Of a stretch of DNA of 64,000 nucleotides, positions 42,236-52,161 are shown one piece after another; the stretch's first letter is position 1, and every line of letters starts with the position of its first letter. The position numbers and the translations under genes were made by a program. The notes below the pieces were generated by a model, which searched no databases, was not told the origin of the DNA, and saw nothing but the letters and a program-made list of their open reading frames with translations. The DNA is from Luteimonas sp. YGD11-2 (GTDB lineage Bacteria; Pseudomonadota; Gammaproteobacteria; Xanthomonadales; Xanthomonadaceae), in contig NZ_CP035376.1 of assembly GCF_004118975.1 (NCBI RefSeq), positions 1,984,001-2,048,000 of the forward strand, written 5' to 3'.

Positions 42236-43207
42236 TCAGCAGGTGACCACGCGGCCCGGCTGGCTGACCGCCCAGCTGAACAGCCGCTGCGGGCGCAACC
42301 GGCCGTCGCCATCGACCTCGCCCAGCCCGAGGGCCCGCCCGTTCATGTCGAACACGCCGACCTCGCCCCGCGGTTGGAAGCCGCCGCTGACGGCCTGCCC
42401 ATAGGACAGCGCCTGCACCTGGCGGGCATCGAGGCGGACTTCCGGCCAGGCGGCCATCCCCGCCTCGATCGGAAGCAGGCAGGCCTCCAGCGCCGGTCGG
42501 CCGCGTTCCGCCAGCGCCTGCAGTGCCTCCAGCGTCCACAACCGTGGGTCGCGGAACGGGTCCACCCAGATGCGGCGCAGCTCCGCCACGTGCGCGCCGC
42601 ATCCCAGCGCTTCGCCGAGGTCGCGGACCAGACTGCGCACATAGGTGCCCGAACCGCACTCGACATGCAGCCGCAGCTGCGGCGGCACGCCCTGCAGGTC
42701 GTCGACCAGGTCGGCGGCGGACTGCAGCGCGAACCCGTGCACGTCCACCTCGCGCGGCTCGACCTCGACGTGTTCACCGCGTCGTGCCTTGGCATACAGC
42801 GGCTCGCCGCCACGCTTGAGCGCGGAGTAGATCGGCGGGCGCTGGAGGATGCGCCCGGTCAACGCCTGCAAGGCGGCGTCGATTTCGGCCACGCGCAGTG
42901 GCGGCACCGGGCGCTCGCGCAGGGGCTGGCCATCGGCGTCGTCGGTATCGGTGACCGTGCCCAGGCGGGCGACGGTGTCATAGGCCTTGCGTGCGCCGAG
43001 CAGGCCACCTGCGATCTTGGTCGCCTCGCCCAGGCACACCGGCAACAGGCCGGTCGCGAGCGGATCCAGGCTGCCGGTGTGGCCGCCCTTCTCCGCCTCG
43101 AACAGCTTGCGCACCTGCTGCAGGGCCTGGTTGGAGCTCAGGCCACGCGGCTTGTCGAGCAGGAGGATGCCGTCGACCTTGCGGACACGTCTGCGCGGTT
43201 TGGACAT
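42236..43207 (-). CDS. truB: tRNA pseudouridine(55) synthase
   Basis: TruB makes Psi55 in the T-loop of tRNAs. The catalytic Asp48 lies in [38 protein letters not shown] is the N-terminal block; a PUA-like C-terminal region (residues about 245–323) follows, ending GRVVTC. 323 residues, standard for the family. Fifty bases separate it from rbfA upstream. Core operon position between rbfA and rpsO. Confidence 0.97.
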   Translation of the reverse strand: MSKPRRRVRKVDGILLLDKPRGLSSNQALQQVRKLFEAEKGGHTGSLDPLATGLLPVCLGEATKIAGGLLGARKAYDTVARLGTVTDTDDADGQPLRERPVPPLRVAEIDAALQALTGRILQRPPIYSALKRGGEPLYAKARRGEHVEVEPREVDVHGFALQSAADLVDDLQGVPPQLRLHVECGSGTYVRSLVRDLGEALGCGAHVAELRRIWVDPFRDPRLWTLEALQALAERGRPALEACLLPIEAGMAAWPEVRLDARQVQALSYGQAVSGGFQPRGEVGVFDMNGRALGLGEVDGDGRLRPQRLFSWAVSQPGRVVTC

Positions 43208-43257
43208 GGGTTCACGTCAGCGCACGTCGCGGCAAGCAGCGCATGCCGCGCGGTGCG

Positions 43258-43659
43258 TCAGGCGCCGCGCGCCCCGTCCGCCCCGTCGTCGCCCTCGTCG
43301 GCGTCGGCCGGCGCGTCGGGAAGATCGCGCAGCAGGGTGTCGATGCGCTCGCCGCGATCGACCGAATCGTCGTAGTGGAAATGCAGCTCCGGCACGTGGC
43401 GCAGCTTGATCAGGCGTGCAAGGCGGAAGCGGATCTCCCCGGCCAGCGCCTTGAGACCGGCCATGGCCTCCTGCGAGCGCTCGGCCTGCAACGCGGTCAC
43501 GAACACCTTGGCGTGTGCGAGGTCGCGGGTGACCTCGACGTCGGACACGCTGACCGACGGCAGCCCGTACTCGGACACGGCCTGGCGGACCAGGGTGCCG
43601 AGTTCGCGGCGCAGCTGCGCGGACACGCGATCGGTGCGATGAAAGGATTTGGTGGGCAT
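43258..43659 (-). CDS. rbfA: 30S ribosome-binding factor A
   Basis: RbfA is a KH-fold late 30S assembly factor. It starts MPTKSFHRTDRVSAQLRREL, contains the family core SDVEVTRDLAHAKVFVTAL and LARLIKLRHVPELHFHYDD, and ends with an acidic low-complexity tail. ATG at 43659 has GGAG six bases before; the frame extends further upstream but without similarity. 133 residues. Lies between infB (119-base spacer with three hairpins) and truB. Confidence 0.96.
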   Translation of the reverse strand: MPTKSFHRTDRVSAQLRRELGTLVRQAVSEYGLPSVSVSDVEVTRDLAHAKVFVTALQAERSQEAMAGLKALAGEIRFRLARLIKLRHVPELHFHYDDSVDRGERIDTLLRDLPDAPADADEGDDGADGARGA

Positions 43660-43671
43660 GGTGGAACTCCT

Positions 43672-43777
43672 GGTCGGCAGCGCGCCGACCGGCCCGGAGA
43701 GCGCGGGACCGGTGCGGACGGCGTTGCCGTCGCACTTCCCCGCTCCCTCCGGATGCCGGCCGCCGGCCGCCGCATCC
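43672..43777 (-). other. Three consecutive hairpins in the infB–rbfA spacer
   Basis: Stem-loops GGTCGGC/GCCGACC (43672–43690), a bulged GTGCGGACGGC/GCCGTCGCAC (43712–43735) and a GGATGC..GCATCC outer stem (43751–43777). They fill nearly the whole spacer. Possible RNA-processing or attenuation elements; no U-run, so simple terminators are unlikely. Confidence 0.5.
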
Positions 43778-43778
43778 G

Positions 43779-46397
43779 TTACAGCGTGCGCTGGACCTCG
43801 ATGCGCTCGAAGCACTCGATCTGGTCGCCGGCCTTGACGTCGTTGTACGCCTTCACGCCGATGCCGCACTCGGTATGCACACGGACCTCGTCCACGTTCT
43901 CCTTGAAGCGGCGCAGCGATTCCAGCTCGCCCTCGAAGACCACCGTGTTGTCGCGCAGCACGCGGATCGGCTTGGAACGCTTGACCACGCCCTCGACCAC
44001 CATGCAGCCGGCCACGGCACCGAACTTGGAGCTGCGGAACACGTCGCGGACCTCGGCGATACCGATGATCTCCTCGCGGATCTCCATGCCCAGGATGCCC
44101 GAGGCCACCTGCTTCACCTGGTCGATCACGTCATAGATGATCGAGAAGTAGCGCAGGTCGAGGCCGTTGGTCTCCACGACCCGGCGGGCCGAGGCATCGG
44201 CACGCACGTTGAAGCCGATGATCGTCGCCTTGGCGGTCGCCGCGGCGTTCGCATCGGACTCGGTGATGCCACCCACGCCGGACACGATGATGTTGATGCG
44301 GATCTGGTCGTTCGACAGCGCGGTGAGCGCCTGCTTGAGCGCCTCCACCGAACCCTGCACGTCGGCCTTGACCACCAGGTTGAGCGACAGCTGCTGCTCG
44401 GCCTGGCCCATCTGCGCCATGATGTCTTCCATGCGGTTGCCCGCGGCCTGCACCAGCCGCGTCTCGCGGCGCTTGGCCTCGCGCTGCTGGGCGACGTCCT
44501 TGGCGAGACGCTCGTCGTCGACGACCACGAAGTCGTCGCCGGCATCGGGCACACCCGACAGGCCGAGCACCTGCACCGGGATCGACGGACCGGCGCCGTC
44601 CACGGCCTGGCCGTTCTCGTCGAACAGTGCGCGCACGCGGCCGTACTGCACGCCGCACACCAGGTAGTCGCCGCGGTTGAGGCGGCCCTGCTGCACCAGC
44701 ACCGTGGCGACCGGGCCACGGCCCTTGTCGAGCGAGGATTCGATGACCGTGCCGGTGGCACGCCCGTCCTGCACCGCACGCAGTTCCAGCACTTCGGCCT
44801 GCAGCGAGATCGCGTCGAGCAGGTCGTCGACGCCCATTCCGGTCTTCGCCGAAAGCTCGACCATCTGGGTGTCGCCACCGAAGTCCTCGGCCACCACCTG
44901 GTGCTCGAGCAGTTCGTTCTTGATGCGGTTCGGATCGGCGGTGGACTTGTCGATCTTGTTGATCGCGACGATCAGCGGCACCTTCGCGGCACGCGCATGC
45001 TGGATCGCCTCGACCGTCTGCGGCATGACGCCGTCGTCGGCCGCGACCACCAGCACCACGATGTCGGTCAGCTTCGCGCCGCGCGCTCGCATCGAAGTGA
45101 ATGCCGCATGGCCCGGGGTGTCGAGGAAGCTGATGACGCCCTTCGCGGTTTCGACGTGGTACGCACCGATGTGCTGGGTGATGCCACCCGCTTCACCGGT
45201 GGCGACCTTGGTGGTGCGGATGTAGTCCAGCAGCGAGGTCTTGCCGTGGTCGACGTGACCCATGATGGTGACCACCGGCGGACGCGCGGCCTGCTCGCCC
45301 TGCACGTCGGCGACGTGCGCGACCAGCTCGCTCTCGGCGTCGTCGGATTCCGCGCGCACCGCCTTGTGGCCCAGCTCCTCCACCACCAGCACCGCGGTGT
45401 CGTGGTCGATGGTCTGGGTGATGGTCGCCATGACGCCCATCTTGAACAGCGCCTTGACCACGTCGCCGCCCTTCAGCGCGAGCTTCTGCGCGAGGTCGGC
45501 CACGGTGATCGCTTCGCCCACGGCGATCTCGCGCACGACCGGTGCGGTCGGACGCTCGAAGCCGTGCGGGCCGCCCGAGCCGCCGCGCGACTGCTCGACA
45601 TTGCGGCGCGGCTTCGGCCGGCCACGTGCGGTGCTGCGACGGGCGCGGTCGGCCGCCGACAGATGCAGCTGGCCGGCGAAACGCGCGGTGCTCTCGTCGT
45701 CCTCGACCCCGGCGACCATCGCATGCGACCCACGCTGCGCCTTGCCCTTGTTGGCGGCGCTGCGGTCATCGCGTGCGGGGGCGGCCGGCTTGGCCGGCTG
45801 GCCGTGGCTGTGCGGCGCGCGGCGCGCCGGGGGCGCGTCGTCGTCACCGGTCACCACGGCAGCTGCCGCTGCGGCTTCCTTGCGCAGCCGCTCGGCCTCG
45901 GCTTCGGCCTGGCGCTTGCGCTCGGCGGCCTCTTCGGCGCGGCGCTTGTCTTCCTCGGCCAGGCGCTGCTGCTCGGAGAGGTTGCGCTGGCGCGACTCCT
46001 CCAGCTTGCGCAGGATCTCGGCGCGCTCGGCTTCCTCGCGCGACAGCCCGGACGCAGGATCGACCCCGTCGCCCTTGCCGGTCGGCGGGACCACGGTGAC
46101 CTTCTTGCGCACCACCACGTCCACGGTCTGGCGGTTCTTGCCACCACCGACGGTGAGTTCCTGCTTGCGGCTGCGGTTGAGGGTGATCTTCTTCGGGCTG
46201 ACCGCTTCCTCGGCAGCCTTTTCGGACTTGCCGTGGGTGCGGCGCAGGAAGCCGAGAAGCTTCACCTTCTCGGTGCTGGTGACCACCTGGTCGGGGCTGC
46301 TGAACTTCATGCCGGCCTCGGCCAGCTGCTCCAGCAGTTTCTCGACCGGTGTGTTCACCAGTGCGGCCAGCTTGCGGATGGTGGTTTGCTGCGACAT
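43779..46397 (-). CDS. infB: Translation initiation factor IF-2
   Basis: IF-2 is a GTPase that loads fMet-tRNA on the 30S subunit. IF2_N domain at the start ([20 protein letters not shown]), a long charged variable region ([20 protein letters not shown] and other Lys/Glu/Arg repeats), then the G domain: [14 protein letters not shown] (G1), [18 protein letters not shown] (G3), INKIDKS (G4). Domain 2 and the C-terminal C1/C2 domains follow ([39 protein letters not shown]). 872 residues, normal. Downstream of nusA by 121 bases, consistent with one operon. Confidence 0.98.
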   Translation of the reverse strand: MSQQTTIRKLAALVNTPVEKLLEQLAEAGMKFSSPDQVVTSTEKVKLLGFLRRTHGKSEKAAEEAVSPKKITLNRSRKQELTVGGGKNRQTVDVVVRKKVTVVPPTGKGDGVDPASGLSREEAERAEILRKLEESRQRNLSEQQRLAEEDKRRAEEAAERKRQAEAEAERLRKEAAAAAAVVTGDDDAPPARRAPHSHGQPAKPAAPARDDRSAANKGKAQRGSHAMVAGVEDDESTARFAGQLHLSAADRARRSTARGRPKPRRNVEQSRGGSGGPHGFERPTAPVVREIAVGEAITVADLAQKLALKGGDVVKALFKMGVMATITQTIDHDTAVLVVEELGHKAVRAESDDAESELVAHVADVQGEQAARPPVVTIMGHVDHGKTSLLDYIRTTKVATGEAGGITQHIGAYHVETAKGVISFLDTPGHAAFTSMRARGAKLTDIVVLVVAADDGVMPQTVEAIQHARAAKVPLIVAINKIDKSTADPNRIKNELLEHQVVAEDFGGDTQMVELSAKTGMGVDDLLDAISLQAEVLELRAVQDGRATGTVIESSLDKGRGPVATVLVQQGRLNRGDYLVCGVQYGRVRALFDENGQAVDGAGPSIPVQVLGLSGVPDAGDDFVVVDDERLAKDVAQQREAKRRETRLVQAAGNRMEDIMAQMGQAEQQLSLNLVVKADVQGSVEALKQALTALSNDQIRINIIVSGVGGITESDANAAATAKATIIGFNVRADASARRVVETNGLDLRYFSIIYDVIDQVKQVASGILGMEIREEIIGIAEVRDVFRSSKFGAVAGCMVVEGVVKRSKPIRVLRDNTVVFEGELESLRRFKENVDEVRVHTECGIGVKAYNDVKAGDQIECFERIEVQRTL

Positions 46398-46518
46398 TCG
46401 GTTTCCGTGTCCAATGCGGCGGCTCGGGCCGGCGCGGATATGGGGATTCTAACGGCTCTGGCGCGTGGGGTCGGCGCGGGGCGGCCCGGGTGTCTTCGGG
46501 CCCACCTTGCGCGACCTG

Positions 46519-48030
46519 TCAGCCTTCCCGCTCCAGACGCGCGATCTCCTCGGCGCGCGCGGCCAGGATCAGCACCGAGGCGCGCTCCTGGTCGAGACCT
46601 TCGATATCGAATTCCAGCACTTCGTCCACGCCCAGGTCGGAGAGGTCCTCGGCGGTGCGCACGCCGTGCGAGGCCAGCGCATAGGCGATGGTGTCGTCCA
46701 TGCCCGGCAGCTGCAGCAGGTCCTCTGCCGGCGCATGCTCGTCCAGCTCCTCCTCGACCGCCAGCGCATCGTTGAGCAGCGCGTCGCGGGCGCGGGCGCG
46801 CAGTTCCTCGACGATGTCCTCGTCGAAGCCCTCCACGGCCAGCAGCTCGCCCATCGGCACGTAGGCGATCTCCTCGACCGTGCTGAAGCCCTCGGCCACC
46901 AGGATGCCGGCGATTTCCTCGTCGACCTCGAGCTTGTCCTGGAACAGCTGGCGGGCGGCGGCCTGTTCGGCCTCGCTCTTGGCCTGCACCTGCTCGGCGG
47001 TCATCACGTTGAGCTGCCAGCCGGTCATGCGGCTTGCAAGGCGCACGTTCTGGCCGCCCTTGCCGATCGCCTTGGCGAGGAAGTCCTCGGCCACGGCCAG
47101 GTCCATCGAATGCTTGTCCTCGTCGACCACGATCGACTGCACTTCCGCCGGCGCCATCGCGTTGATGACGAACTGCGCCGGGTTGTCCGACCACAGCACG
47201 ATGTCGACGCGCTCGCCATTGAGCTCGTTGGACACCGCCTGCACGCGCGAACCACGCATGCCGATGCAGGCACCGATCGGATCGGTGCGGTTGTCGTGCG
47301 CGAGCACGGCGATCTTGGCGCGGTCACCCGGATCACGGGCACAGGCCATGATCGACACCAGGCCCTGGCCGACTTCCGGCACCTCGAGCTTGAACAGCTC
47401 GATCATGAATTCCGGCGCGGCGCGGCTGATGAAGAGCTGCGGGCCGCGCGGCTCGCTGCGCACGTCGTAGAGATACCCGCGGATGCGGTCACCGGCGCGC
47501 ACGACGTCGCGCGGGATCGCCTTGTCCTTGGGGATGAAGGCCTCGGCGTTGCCGCCGAGGTCGACGTAGACGTTACCGCGCTCGACGCGCTTGACCACGC
47601 CGGTGACCAGTTCGCCGACGCGGTCCTTCCACGCATCCACGACCTGCTGGCGCTCGGCCTCGCGCACGCGCTGCACGATCACCTGCTTGGCGGCCTGCGC
47701 GGCGATGCGCCCGAACTCGGCGTTGTCGATCTGCTCCTCGATGTAGTCGCCGACCTCGACGCCCTCGGCCTCGTCGATCGCGTCCATCAGGCGGATCTGG
47801 CGGTCCGGCGACTCCATCACCACGTCGTCGGCCACCACTTCCCAGCGGCGGAAGGTCTCGTAGGTGCCGTCCTTGGAATCGATCGCAACGCGCGTGAGCA
47901 CGTCCTGGTCGACGTAGCGCTTCTTGGCCGCAGTGGCCAGTGCTGCTTCGATCGCTTCGAGGATGACGGACTCCGGCACGCCCTTCTCGTTGGCGACCGC
48001 GTCGACGACCATCAACAGTTCCTTGCTCAT
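46519..48030 (-). CDS. nusA: Transcription termination/antitermination factor NusA
   Basis: NusA binds RNA polymerase and modulates pausing and termination. The N-terminal domain (MSKELLMVVDAVANEKGVPE) is followed by S1 (GELVTGVVKRVERGNVYVDL), KH1/KH2 (ACIGMRGSRVQAVSNELNGE; FLAKAIGKGGQNVRLASRMT), and two acidic C-terminal repeats (STVEEIAYVPMGELLAVEGF; VRTAEDLSDLGVDEVLEFDI). 503 residues. Ends 121 bases before infB; starts 132 bases after rimP. Confidence 0.98.
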   Translation of the reverse strand: MSKELLMVVDAVANEKGVPESVILEAIEAALATAAKKRYVDQDVLTRVAIDSKDGTYETFRRWEVVADDVVMESPDRQIRLMDAIDEAEGVEVGDYIEEQIDNAEFGRIAAQAAKQVIVQRVREAERQQVVDAWKDRVGELVTGVVKRVERGNVYVDLGGNAEAFIPKDKAIPRDVVRAGDRIRGYLYDVRSEPRGPQLFISRAAPEFMIELFKLEVPEVGQGLVSIMACARDPGDRAKIAVLAHDNRTDPIGACIGMRGSRVQAVSNELNGERVDIVLWSDNPAQFVINAMAPAEVQSIVVDEDKHSMDLAVAEDFLAKAIGKGGQNVRLASRMTGWQLNVMTAEQVQAKSEAEQAAARQLFQDKLEVDEEIAGILVAEGFSTVEEIAYVPMGELLAVEGFDEDIVEELRARARDALLNDALAVEEELDEHAPAEDLLQLPGMDDTIAYALASHGVRTAEDLSDLGVDEVLEFDIEGLDQERASVLILAARAEEIARLEREG

Positions 48031-48162
48031 TCTGTTACGCCTCTGGATGTCTTGAGTTGGTCCACTTCGGAGACCGGAGGTCGGGCCCCGAAGCTCCGCC
48101 AGTCCATTACGGACTGCCCGCCCCGGTCATCGGGGCCACTGATCTGTCGTGGTGCCGTCGCC

Positions 48163-48741
48163 TCAGGCGGCGGGACCGTTGCCACGCTTCTTCGCACCGC
48201 TCTTGCCGGGGCGTGCGTCGCGTCCGGACGCATCGTCCTTGGCCGGGGCCAGCCCGAGGGCCACCCAGTCCGGCACCAGCCGCGCCTTCTCGATGTTGTC
48301 GGCCATCACCTCGAACGGTTGCCCATCGATGTCGAACGTGATCCGCTCGCCATCCACGGACACGATCCGCCCGGTCAGCCGGCGGCGTCCGTCCTGCGGC
48401 AGCTTCAGCACGACCTTCGCGCTCTCGCCGTTGAAGCGCGCGAACTGCGCCGGCGCGAACAGCGGACGGTCGATCCCGGGAGACGACACCTCGAGCGTGT
48501 AATGGCTGCTGATCGGATCCTCGACGTCGAGCTGCGCGGAGACCTCGCGGCTGACCGCTTCGCAGTCCTCGATCGTCACGCCAGGGCCGACGGCATCGCC
48601 TTCGACGCCGGGGCGGTCGATATACAGCCGCAGCAGCGCACTGCCCGGGTTGGGAAGGTATTCCGCGCCCAGCAGTTCCAGCCCGAGGGCTTCCACCGTG
48701 GGCGTCAGCAGTTCGATGATGCGGGTTGCATTGTCAGCCAC
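48163..48741 (-). CDS. rimP: Ribosome maturation factor RimP
   Basis: RimP aids 30S subunit maturation. Starts at a GTG (48741): [20 protein letters not shown]. Family blocks: [40 protein letters not shown], and [20 protein letters not shown]. The C-terminus is a short basic tail ([15 protein letters not shown]). 192 residues, and AAAGGAG about 12 bases upstream. No ATG exists near the family N-terminus, so the GTG is a firm choice. Located, as in many bacteria, between the initiator tRNA and nusA. Confidence 0.95.
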   Translation of the reverse strand: MADNATRIIELLTPTVEALGLELLGAEYLPNPGSALLRLYIDRPGVEGDAVGPGVTIEDCEAVSREVSAQLDVEDPISSHYTLEVSSPGIDRPLFAPAQFARFNGESAKVVLKLPQDGRRRLTGRIVSVDGERITFDIDGQPFEVMADNIEKARLVPDWVALGLAPAKDDASGRDARPGKSGAKKRGNGPAA

Positions 48742-48795
48742 GAATGCGCCGGCTCCTTTCGATCCGGTAAACGAAAATCCGCCCCCTGAAACAGC

Positions 48796-48818
48796 CAAGG
48801 GGCCCGATGGGCCCCTTG
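48796..48818 (-). terminator. Terminator-like hairpin after the initiator tRNA
   Basis: A perfect 10-bp stem CAAGGGGCCC / GGGCCCCTTG with a 3-base loop. Lies 118 bases downstream of the tRNA and 54 bases before rimP. The following bases (GCTGTTTC) are only weakly U-rich, so read-through into rimP is likely; this would make it an attenuator rather than an absolute stop. Confidence 0.6.
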
Positions 48819-48935
48819 TCCGATGACGCTGGATTTCGGTGCCGGCACACGGAGCAACGTGTACCGACTCAGCCCGATCGCGACCGGTACCGCCGGAATG
48901 CCTCCCTTGAGGACATTCCACCGACCGCGAAAAGC

Positions 48936-49012
48936 TGGTAGCGGGGGCAGGATTTGAACCTGCGACCTTCGGGTTATGAGCCCGACGAGCTGCCAGACTG
49001 CTCCACCCCGCA
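48936..49012 (-). tRNA. Initiator tRNA-fMet (CAU)
   Basis: 77 bases including encoded CCA. Anticodon loop CTCATAA, TPsiC GTTCAAATC, D-arm AGCAGTCTGGCAGCTCG. Acceptor TGCGGGG pairs with CCCCGCT, leaving an unpaired T1·T72, and the anticodon stem has the three initiator G-C pairs (TCGGG/CCCGA). Both identify an initiator rather than elongator tRNA. Located before rimP–nusA–infB, as in the E. coli metY operon. Confidence 0.97.
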
Positions 49013-49024
49013 GCAGAGAAATGA

Positions 49025-49053
49025 ATTATGACGATCGGCCGGTTTGATTGCAA
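49025..49053 (-). promoter_or_regulatory. Sigma-70 promoter of the tRNA-fMet–rimP–nusA–infB operon
   Basis: On the minus strand −35 TTGCAA (49053–49048), a 17-base spacer, then −10 CATAAT (49030–49025). Only 12 bases separate the −10 box and the tRNA 5' end, so transcription would start about five bases before the tRNA. Near-consensus boxes with ideal spacing. Confidence 0.75.
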
Positions 49054-49070
49054 GCCCGGAATGATCGTTC

Positions 49071-49128
49071 GATGGATATATCCCGATACATCCATCGCTG
49101 CTGCGACGCGCGCCCGGCGCGACGCAGC
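49071..49128 (-). terminator. Two hairpins after nuoN, probable end of the nuo operon
   Basis: First hairpin, GCTGCGTCGCGC/GCGCGCGTCGCAGC-like 12-bp stem with one mismatch (49100–49128), lies 12 bases after the nuoN stop. A second, GATGGATGTAT/ATATATCCATC with one G·U, follows (49071–49096). No U-run is present, so the second or both may act with Rho or as 3'-end stabilisers. They precede the tRNA promoter. Confidence 0.55.
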
Positions 49129-49140
49129 ATGTCGCGCAGT

Positions 49141-50610
49141 CTACAGCGTGGCGAACGCCTGCTGGCACCAGGTCATGATCGGACTCCATGCCAGCCCCAG
49201 CACCAGCAACGCCAGGGCGTTGACGGTGAAGACCGCACGCAACGCGGTACCGCGACGCGGCGACACCGGCTCGCCGACGGGTTCGTCGAAGTACATCACC
49301 TTGATCACGCGCAGGTAGTAGAACGCGCCGATCACCGCGAACACGATCGCCACGATCGCAAGCCACAGCATGTCGGCTTCGACCACCGCGCGCAGCACCG
49401 CCACCTTCGCCCAGAAGCCGAGGAACGGCGGCACGCCAGCCAGCGAGGCCATCGTGATCAGCACCAGGAAGGCCATCCACGGATTGCGCGCGTTGAGCCC
49501 GCGGAAATCCTCGATGCGGTCGGCCTCGAACCCCTTGCGCGACAGCATGACGATGGCGCCGAACGCGGCTGCCGACATGATCGCGTAGCTGATCGTGTAG
49601 AAGGTCGCCGCCGCGAATCCGTCGGTACCGCCCGCGGCGACGCCGAGGAACAGGAAGCCGACGTGCGAGACCGTGGAATAGGCCAGCATGCGCTTGAGGT
49701 TGGTCTGCGCGAGCGCAATCACGTTGCCCACCGCCAGCGATGCTGCCGCGAGCACGCCCACCAGCAGCTGCCAGTAGTCCTGCAGCGGCCCAAGGCCACC
49801 TTCGAACAGGCGGAAGGCCATGCCCAGTGCGGCCAGTTTCGGTGCCGAGCCGATGAAGATCGTGATCGGCGTCGGCGCGCCGTGGTAGGTGTCAGGCAGC
49901 CACATGTGGAACGGCGCAGCGCCGAACTTGAAGGCGACGCCCACCACCACGAACACCATGCCCGTCAGCAGCAGCGTGCGGTCCTCACCGGCCACGCCAG
50001 CGGCGGCCTCGCGGATGCCGTCCAGCGCCAGCGTGCCGGTGGCGCCATACACCAGGGACATGCCGTACAGCAGCAGGCCCGACGCAAGCGAGCCGAGCAC
50101 GAAGTACTTCATGCCCGCTTCGGAGGCCTGCGGGCTGTCGCGGTCGGTGACCACCAGGGCGTAGGAACACAGCGCCAGCAGCTCGAGGCCGAGGTACACC
50201 ATGGGCAGGTTGCCGGCGGAGACCAGCAGCATCATGCCGACGGTCGCGAACAGCATCAGGACCATCATCTCGCCGCGGTACAGGCCCCGCTCGCGCATGT
50301 ACGACCAGCTGTAGGACGCCGCGAGCGCGCCGACCACCAGGATCGTGAACTTGAGGACGTCCGAGACCGTGTCACGGACGAATACGCCTTCCATCACCTC
50401 GCCCTGCCCGCCGATGCCGAGCGCGACCGCGAGGGCCGCGACCAGCAACGTGGCGATGCCGAGGGTCTGGGTGACGATGCGCTGGCGGTCCGACAGGAAC
50501 AGGTCGAGCATCAGCAGGGCGAAGGCGCCGAACACCACCACCAGCTCGGGAGCCAATGGCGCGAACTCGGCGAAGGTGCGGACGGGAGGCGTCATGGTGG
50601 CGACGGTCAT
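49141..50610 (-). CDS. nuoN: NADH-quinone oxidoreductase subunit N
   Basis: Antiporter-like proton-pumping membrane subunit of complex I. 489 residues with about 14 hydrophobic helices; conserved proton-antiporter blocks include LGLELLALCSYALVVTDRDS, KFGAAPFHMWLPDTYHGAPT (with the loop-lysine segment), and NLKRMLAYSTVSHVGFLFLG. The last nuo gene, 13 bases after nuoM; hairpins follow. Confidence 0.97.
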   Translation of the reverse strand: MTVATMTPPVRTFAEFAPLAPELVVVFGAFALLMLDLFLSDRQRIVTQTLGIATLLVAALAVALGIGGQGEVMEGVFVRDTVSDVLKFTILVVGALAASYSWSYMRERGLYRGEMMVLMLFATVGMMLLVSAGNLPMVYLGLELLALCSYALVVTDRDSPQASEAGMKYFVLGSLASGLLLYGMSLVYGATGTLALDGIREAAAGVAGEDRTLLLTGMVFVVVGVAFKFGAAPFHMWLPDTYHGAPTPITIFIGSAPKLAALGMAFRLFEGGLGPLQDYWQLLVGVLAAASLAVGNVIALAQTNLKRMLAYSTVSHVGFLFLGVAAGGTDGFAAATFYTISYAIMSAAAFGAIVMLSRKGFEADRIEDFRGLNARNPWMAFLVLITMASLAGVPPFLGFWAKVAVLRAVVEADMLWLAIVAIVFAVIGAFYYLRVIKVMYFDEPVGEPVSPRRGTALRAVFTVNALALLVLGLAWSPIMTWCQQAFATL

Positions 50611-50623
50611 CGCGGGTCTTTCC

Positions 50624-52135
50624 TCAAAGCTTGGTGGCGGTGAGCAGGTCCGCCAGTTGCGCGATGGACGGCTCCATCAGGTCTGTGAGCGGCTTCGGGT
50701 ACACGCCGATCGCCAGCACGAAGATGGCGAACACGCCGAGCACGAGAGCCTCGCGCTTGTTGATGTCGGTGAGCGCGGCGACGTGCGCATTGGCGACCTC
50801 GCCGTACAGCGTGCGGCGCACCAGCCACAGGCTGTAGGCCGCGCCGATGATCAGGGTCAGCGCTGCGGTGAAGGCGATCAGCGGGTGCGCCTGGAACGAG
50901 GCCATGACCACCATGAACTCGCCAACGAAGCCCGAAGTGCCCGGCAGGCCGGAGTTGGCCATCGCGAAGAACACCATGAAGGCCGCGAACCATGGCATCA
51001 CGTTGGCGACGCCACCGTAGTCGCGGATCATGCGCGTGTGCATGCGGTCGTAGACCACGCCCACGCAGGAGAACATCGCGCCTGAAATGAAGCCGTGGGA
51101 GATCATCTGCACCATCGCGCCCTGCAGGCCGAGGCGCGCCGCATCCGGGTTGCCGGTGTCGCGGATCAGGGTGAAGGCGATGAAGATGCCCAGCGTCACG
51201 AAGCCCATGTGCGAGATAGACGAGTACGCGATCAGCTTCTTCATGTCCGCCTGTACCAGCGCGACCATGCCGACGTAGACGATTGCGATGAGGCTGGCCG
51301 CGATCACCAGCCACGCCCACTCGTGGCCGGCGTCGGGGGTGATCGGCAGGCTGAAACGCAGGAAGCCGTAGCCGCCGATCTTCAGCATGATCGCCGCCAG
51401 GATCACCGAGCCGCCGGTGGGCGCCTCGACGTGAGCATCCGGCAGCCAGGTGTGGACCGGGAACATCGGCACCTTGACCGCGAACGCGATCAGGAACGCG
51501 AAGAACAGCCACATCTGCTCGGTGGCGGTGAGCGGCAGTGCATACAGGTCGGGCAGCTGCCAGCTCCCGCCCTTCAGGTACAGGTACACCAGGCCGACCA
51601 GCATGAAGACCGAGCCCAGGAACGTGTACAGGAAGAACTTCATCGCCGCGTACACCCGGCGCGGCCCGCCCCAGATGCCGATGATGATGAACATCGGGAT
51701 CAGCATGCCTTCGAAGAACACGTAGAACAGCAGCGCGTCGACGGCGGCGAACACGCCCACCATCATGCCTTCGAGGATCATGAACGCCGCGAAGTAGTGC
51801 GCGACGCGCCGGTCGATGGAGCCCCACGCGCCGATTAGCACCAGCACGGTGGTGATCGTGGTCAGCACGATCAACGCAACCGAGATGCCGTCGGCGCCGA
51901 GGTGGTAGCGGATGTCGTATGCGGGGATCCATTCCCGGTGCTCGACGAACTGCAATCCCGCGAAGGCGGAATCGAAGCCGGACAGCAGCAGCAGGCTGGC
52001 CGCGAGCGTCAGCACCGCGAAGCCGAGCGCCACCCAGCGGGCGGTGTTCGGGCGCGCGTTGCCGCACAGCAGGGTCAACACGCCGCCGAGGATCGGCAAC
52101 CAGATCAGGAGGCTGAGGAGGGGCCAGTTCGCCAC
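50624..52135 (-). CDS. nuoM: NADH-quinone oxidoreductase subunit M
   Basis: Antiporter-like subunit of the complex I membrane arm. 503 residues, about 14 helices. Conserved: YHLGADGISVALIVLTTITT near residue 75, KVPMFPVHTWLPDAHVEAPT, and DMKKLIAYSSISHMGFVTLG. The start is a GTG at 52135 (V-A-NWPLLSLLIWLP). nuoL ends 26 bases before it, nuoN starts 13 bases after. Confidence 0.97.
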   Translation of the reverse strand: MANWPLLSLLIWLPILGGVLTLLCGNARPNTARWVALGFAVLTLAASLLLLSGFDSAFAGLQFVEHREWIPAYDIRYHLGADGISVALIVLTTITTVLVLIGAWGSIDRRVAHYFAAFMILEGMMVGVFAAVDALLFYVFFEGMLIPMFIIIGIWGGPRRVYAAMKFFLYTFLGSVFMLVGLVYLYLKGGSWQLPDLYALPLTATEQMWLFFAFLIAFAVKVPMFPVHTWLPDAHVEAPTGGSVILAAIMLKIGGYGFLRFSLPITPDAGHEWAWLVIAASLIAIVYVGMVALVQADMKKLIAYSSISHMGFVTLGIFIAFTLIRDTGNPDAARLGLQGAMVQMISHGFISGAMFSCVGVVYDRMHTRMIRDYGGVANVMPWFAAFMVFFAMANSGLPGTSGFVGEFMVVMASFQAHPLIAFTAALTLIIGAAYSLWLVRRTLYGEVANAHVAALTDINKREALVLGVFAIFVLAIGVYPKPLTDLMEPSIAQLADLLTATKL

Positions 52136-52161
52136 GTTTCTTTATTCCGTATGGTGTTGCG

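Noticed and set aside
43875..46775. A 966-codon open frame on the plus strand opposite infB and part of nusA
   Set aside because: Antisense artefact of GC-rich codon use; composition dominated by His/Asp/Leu/Arg and no start context.
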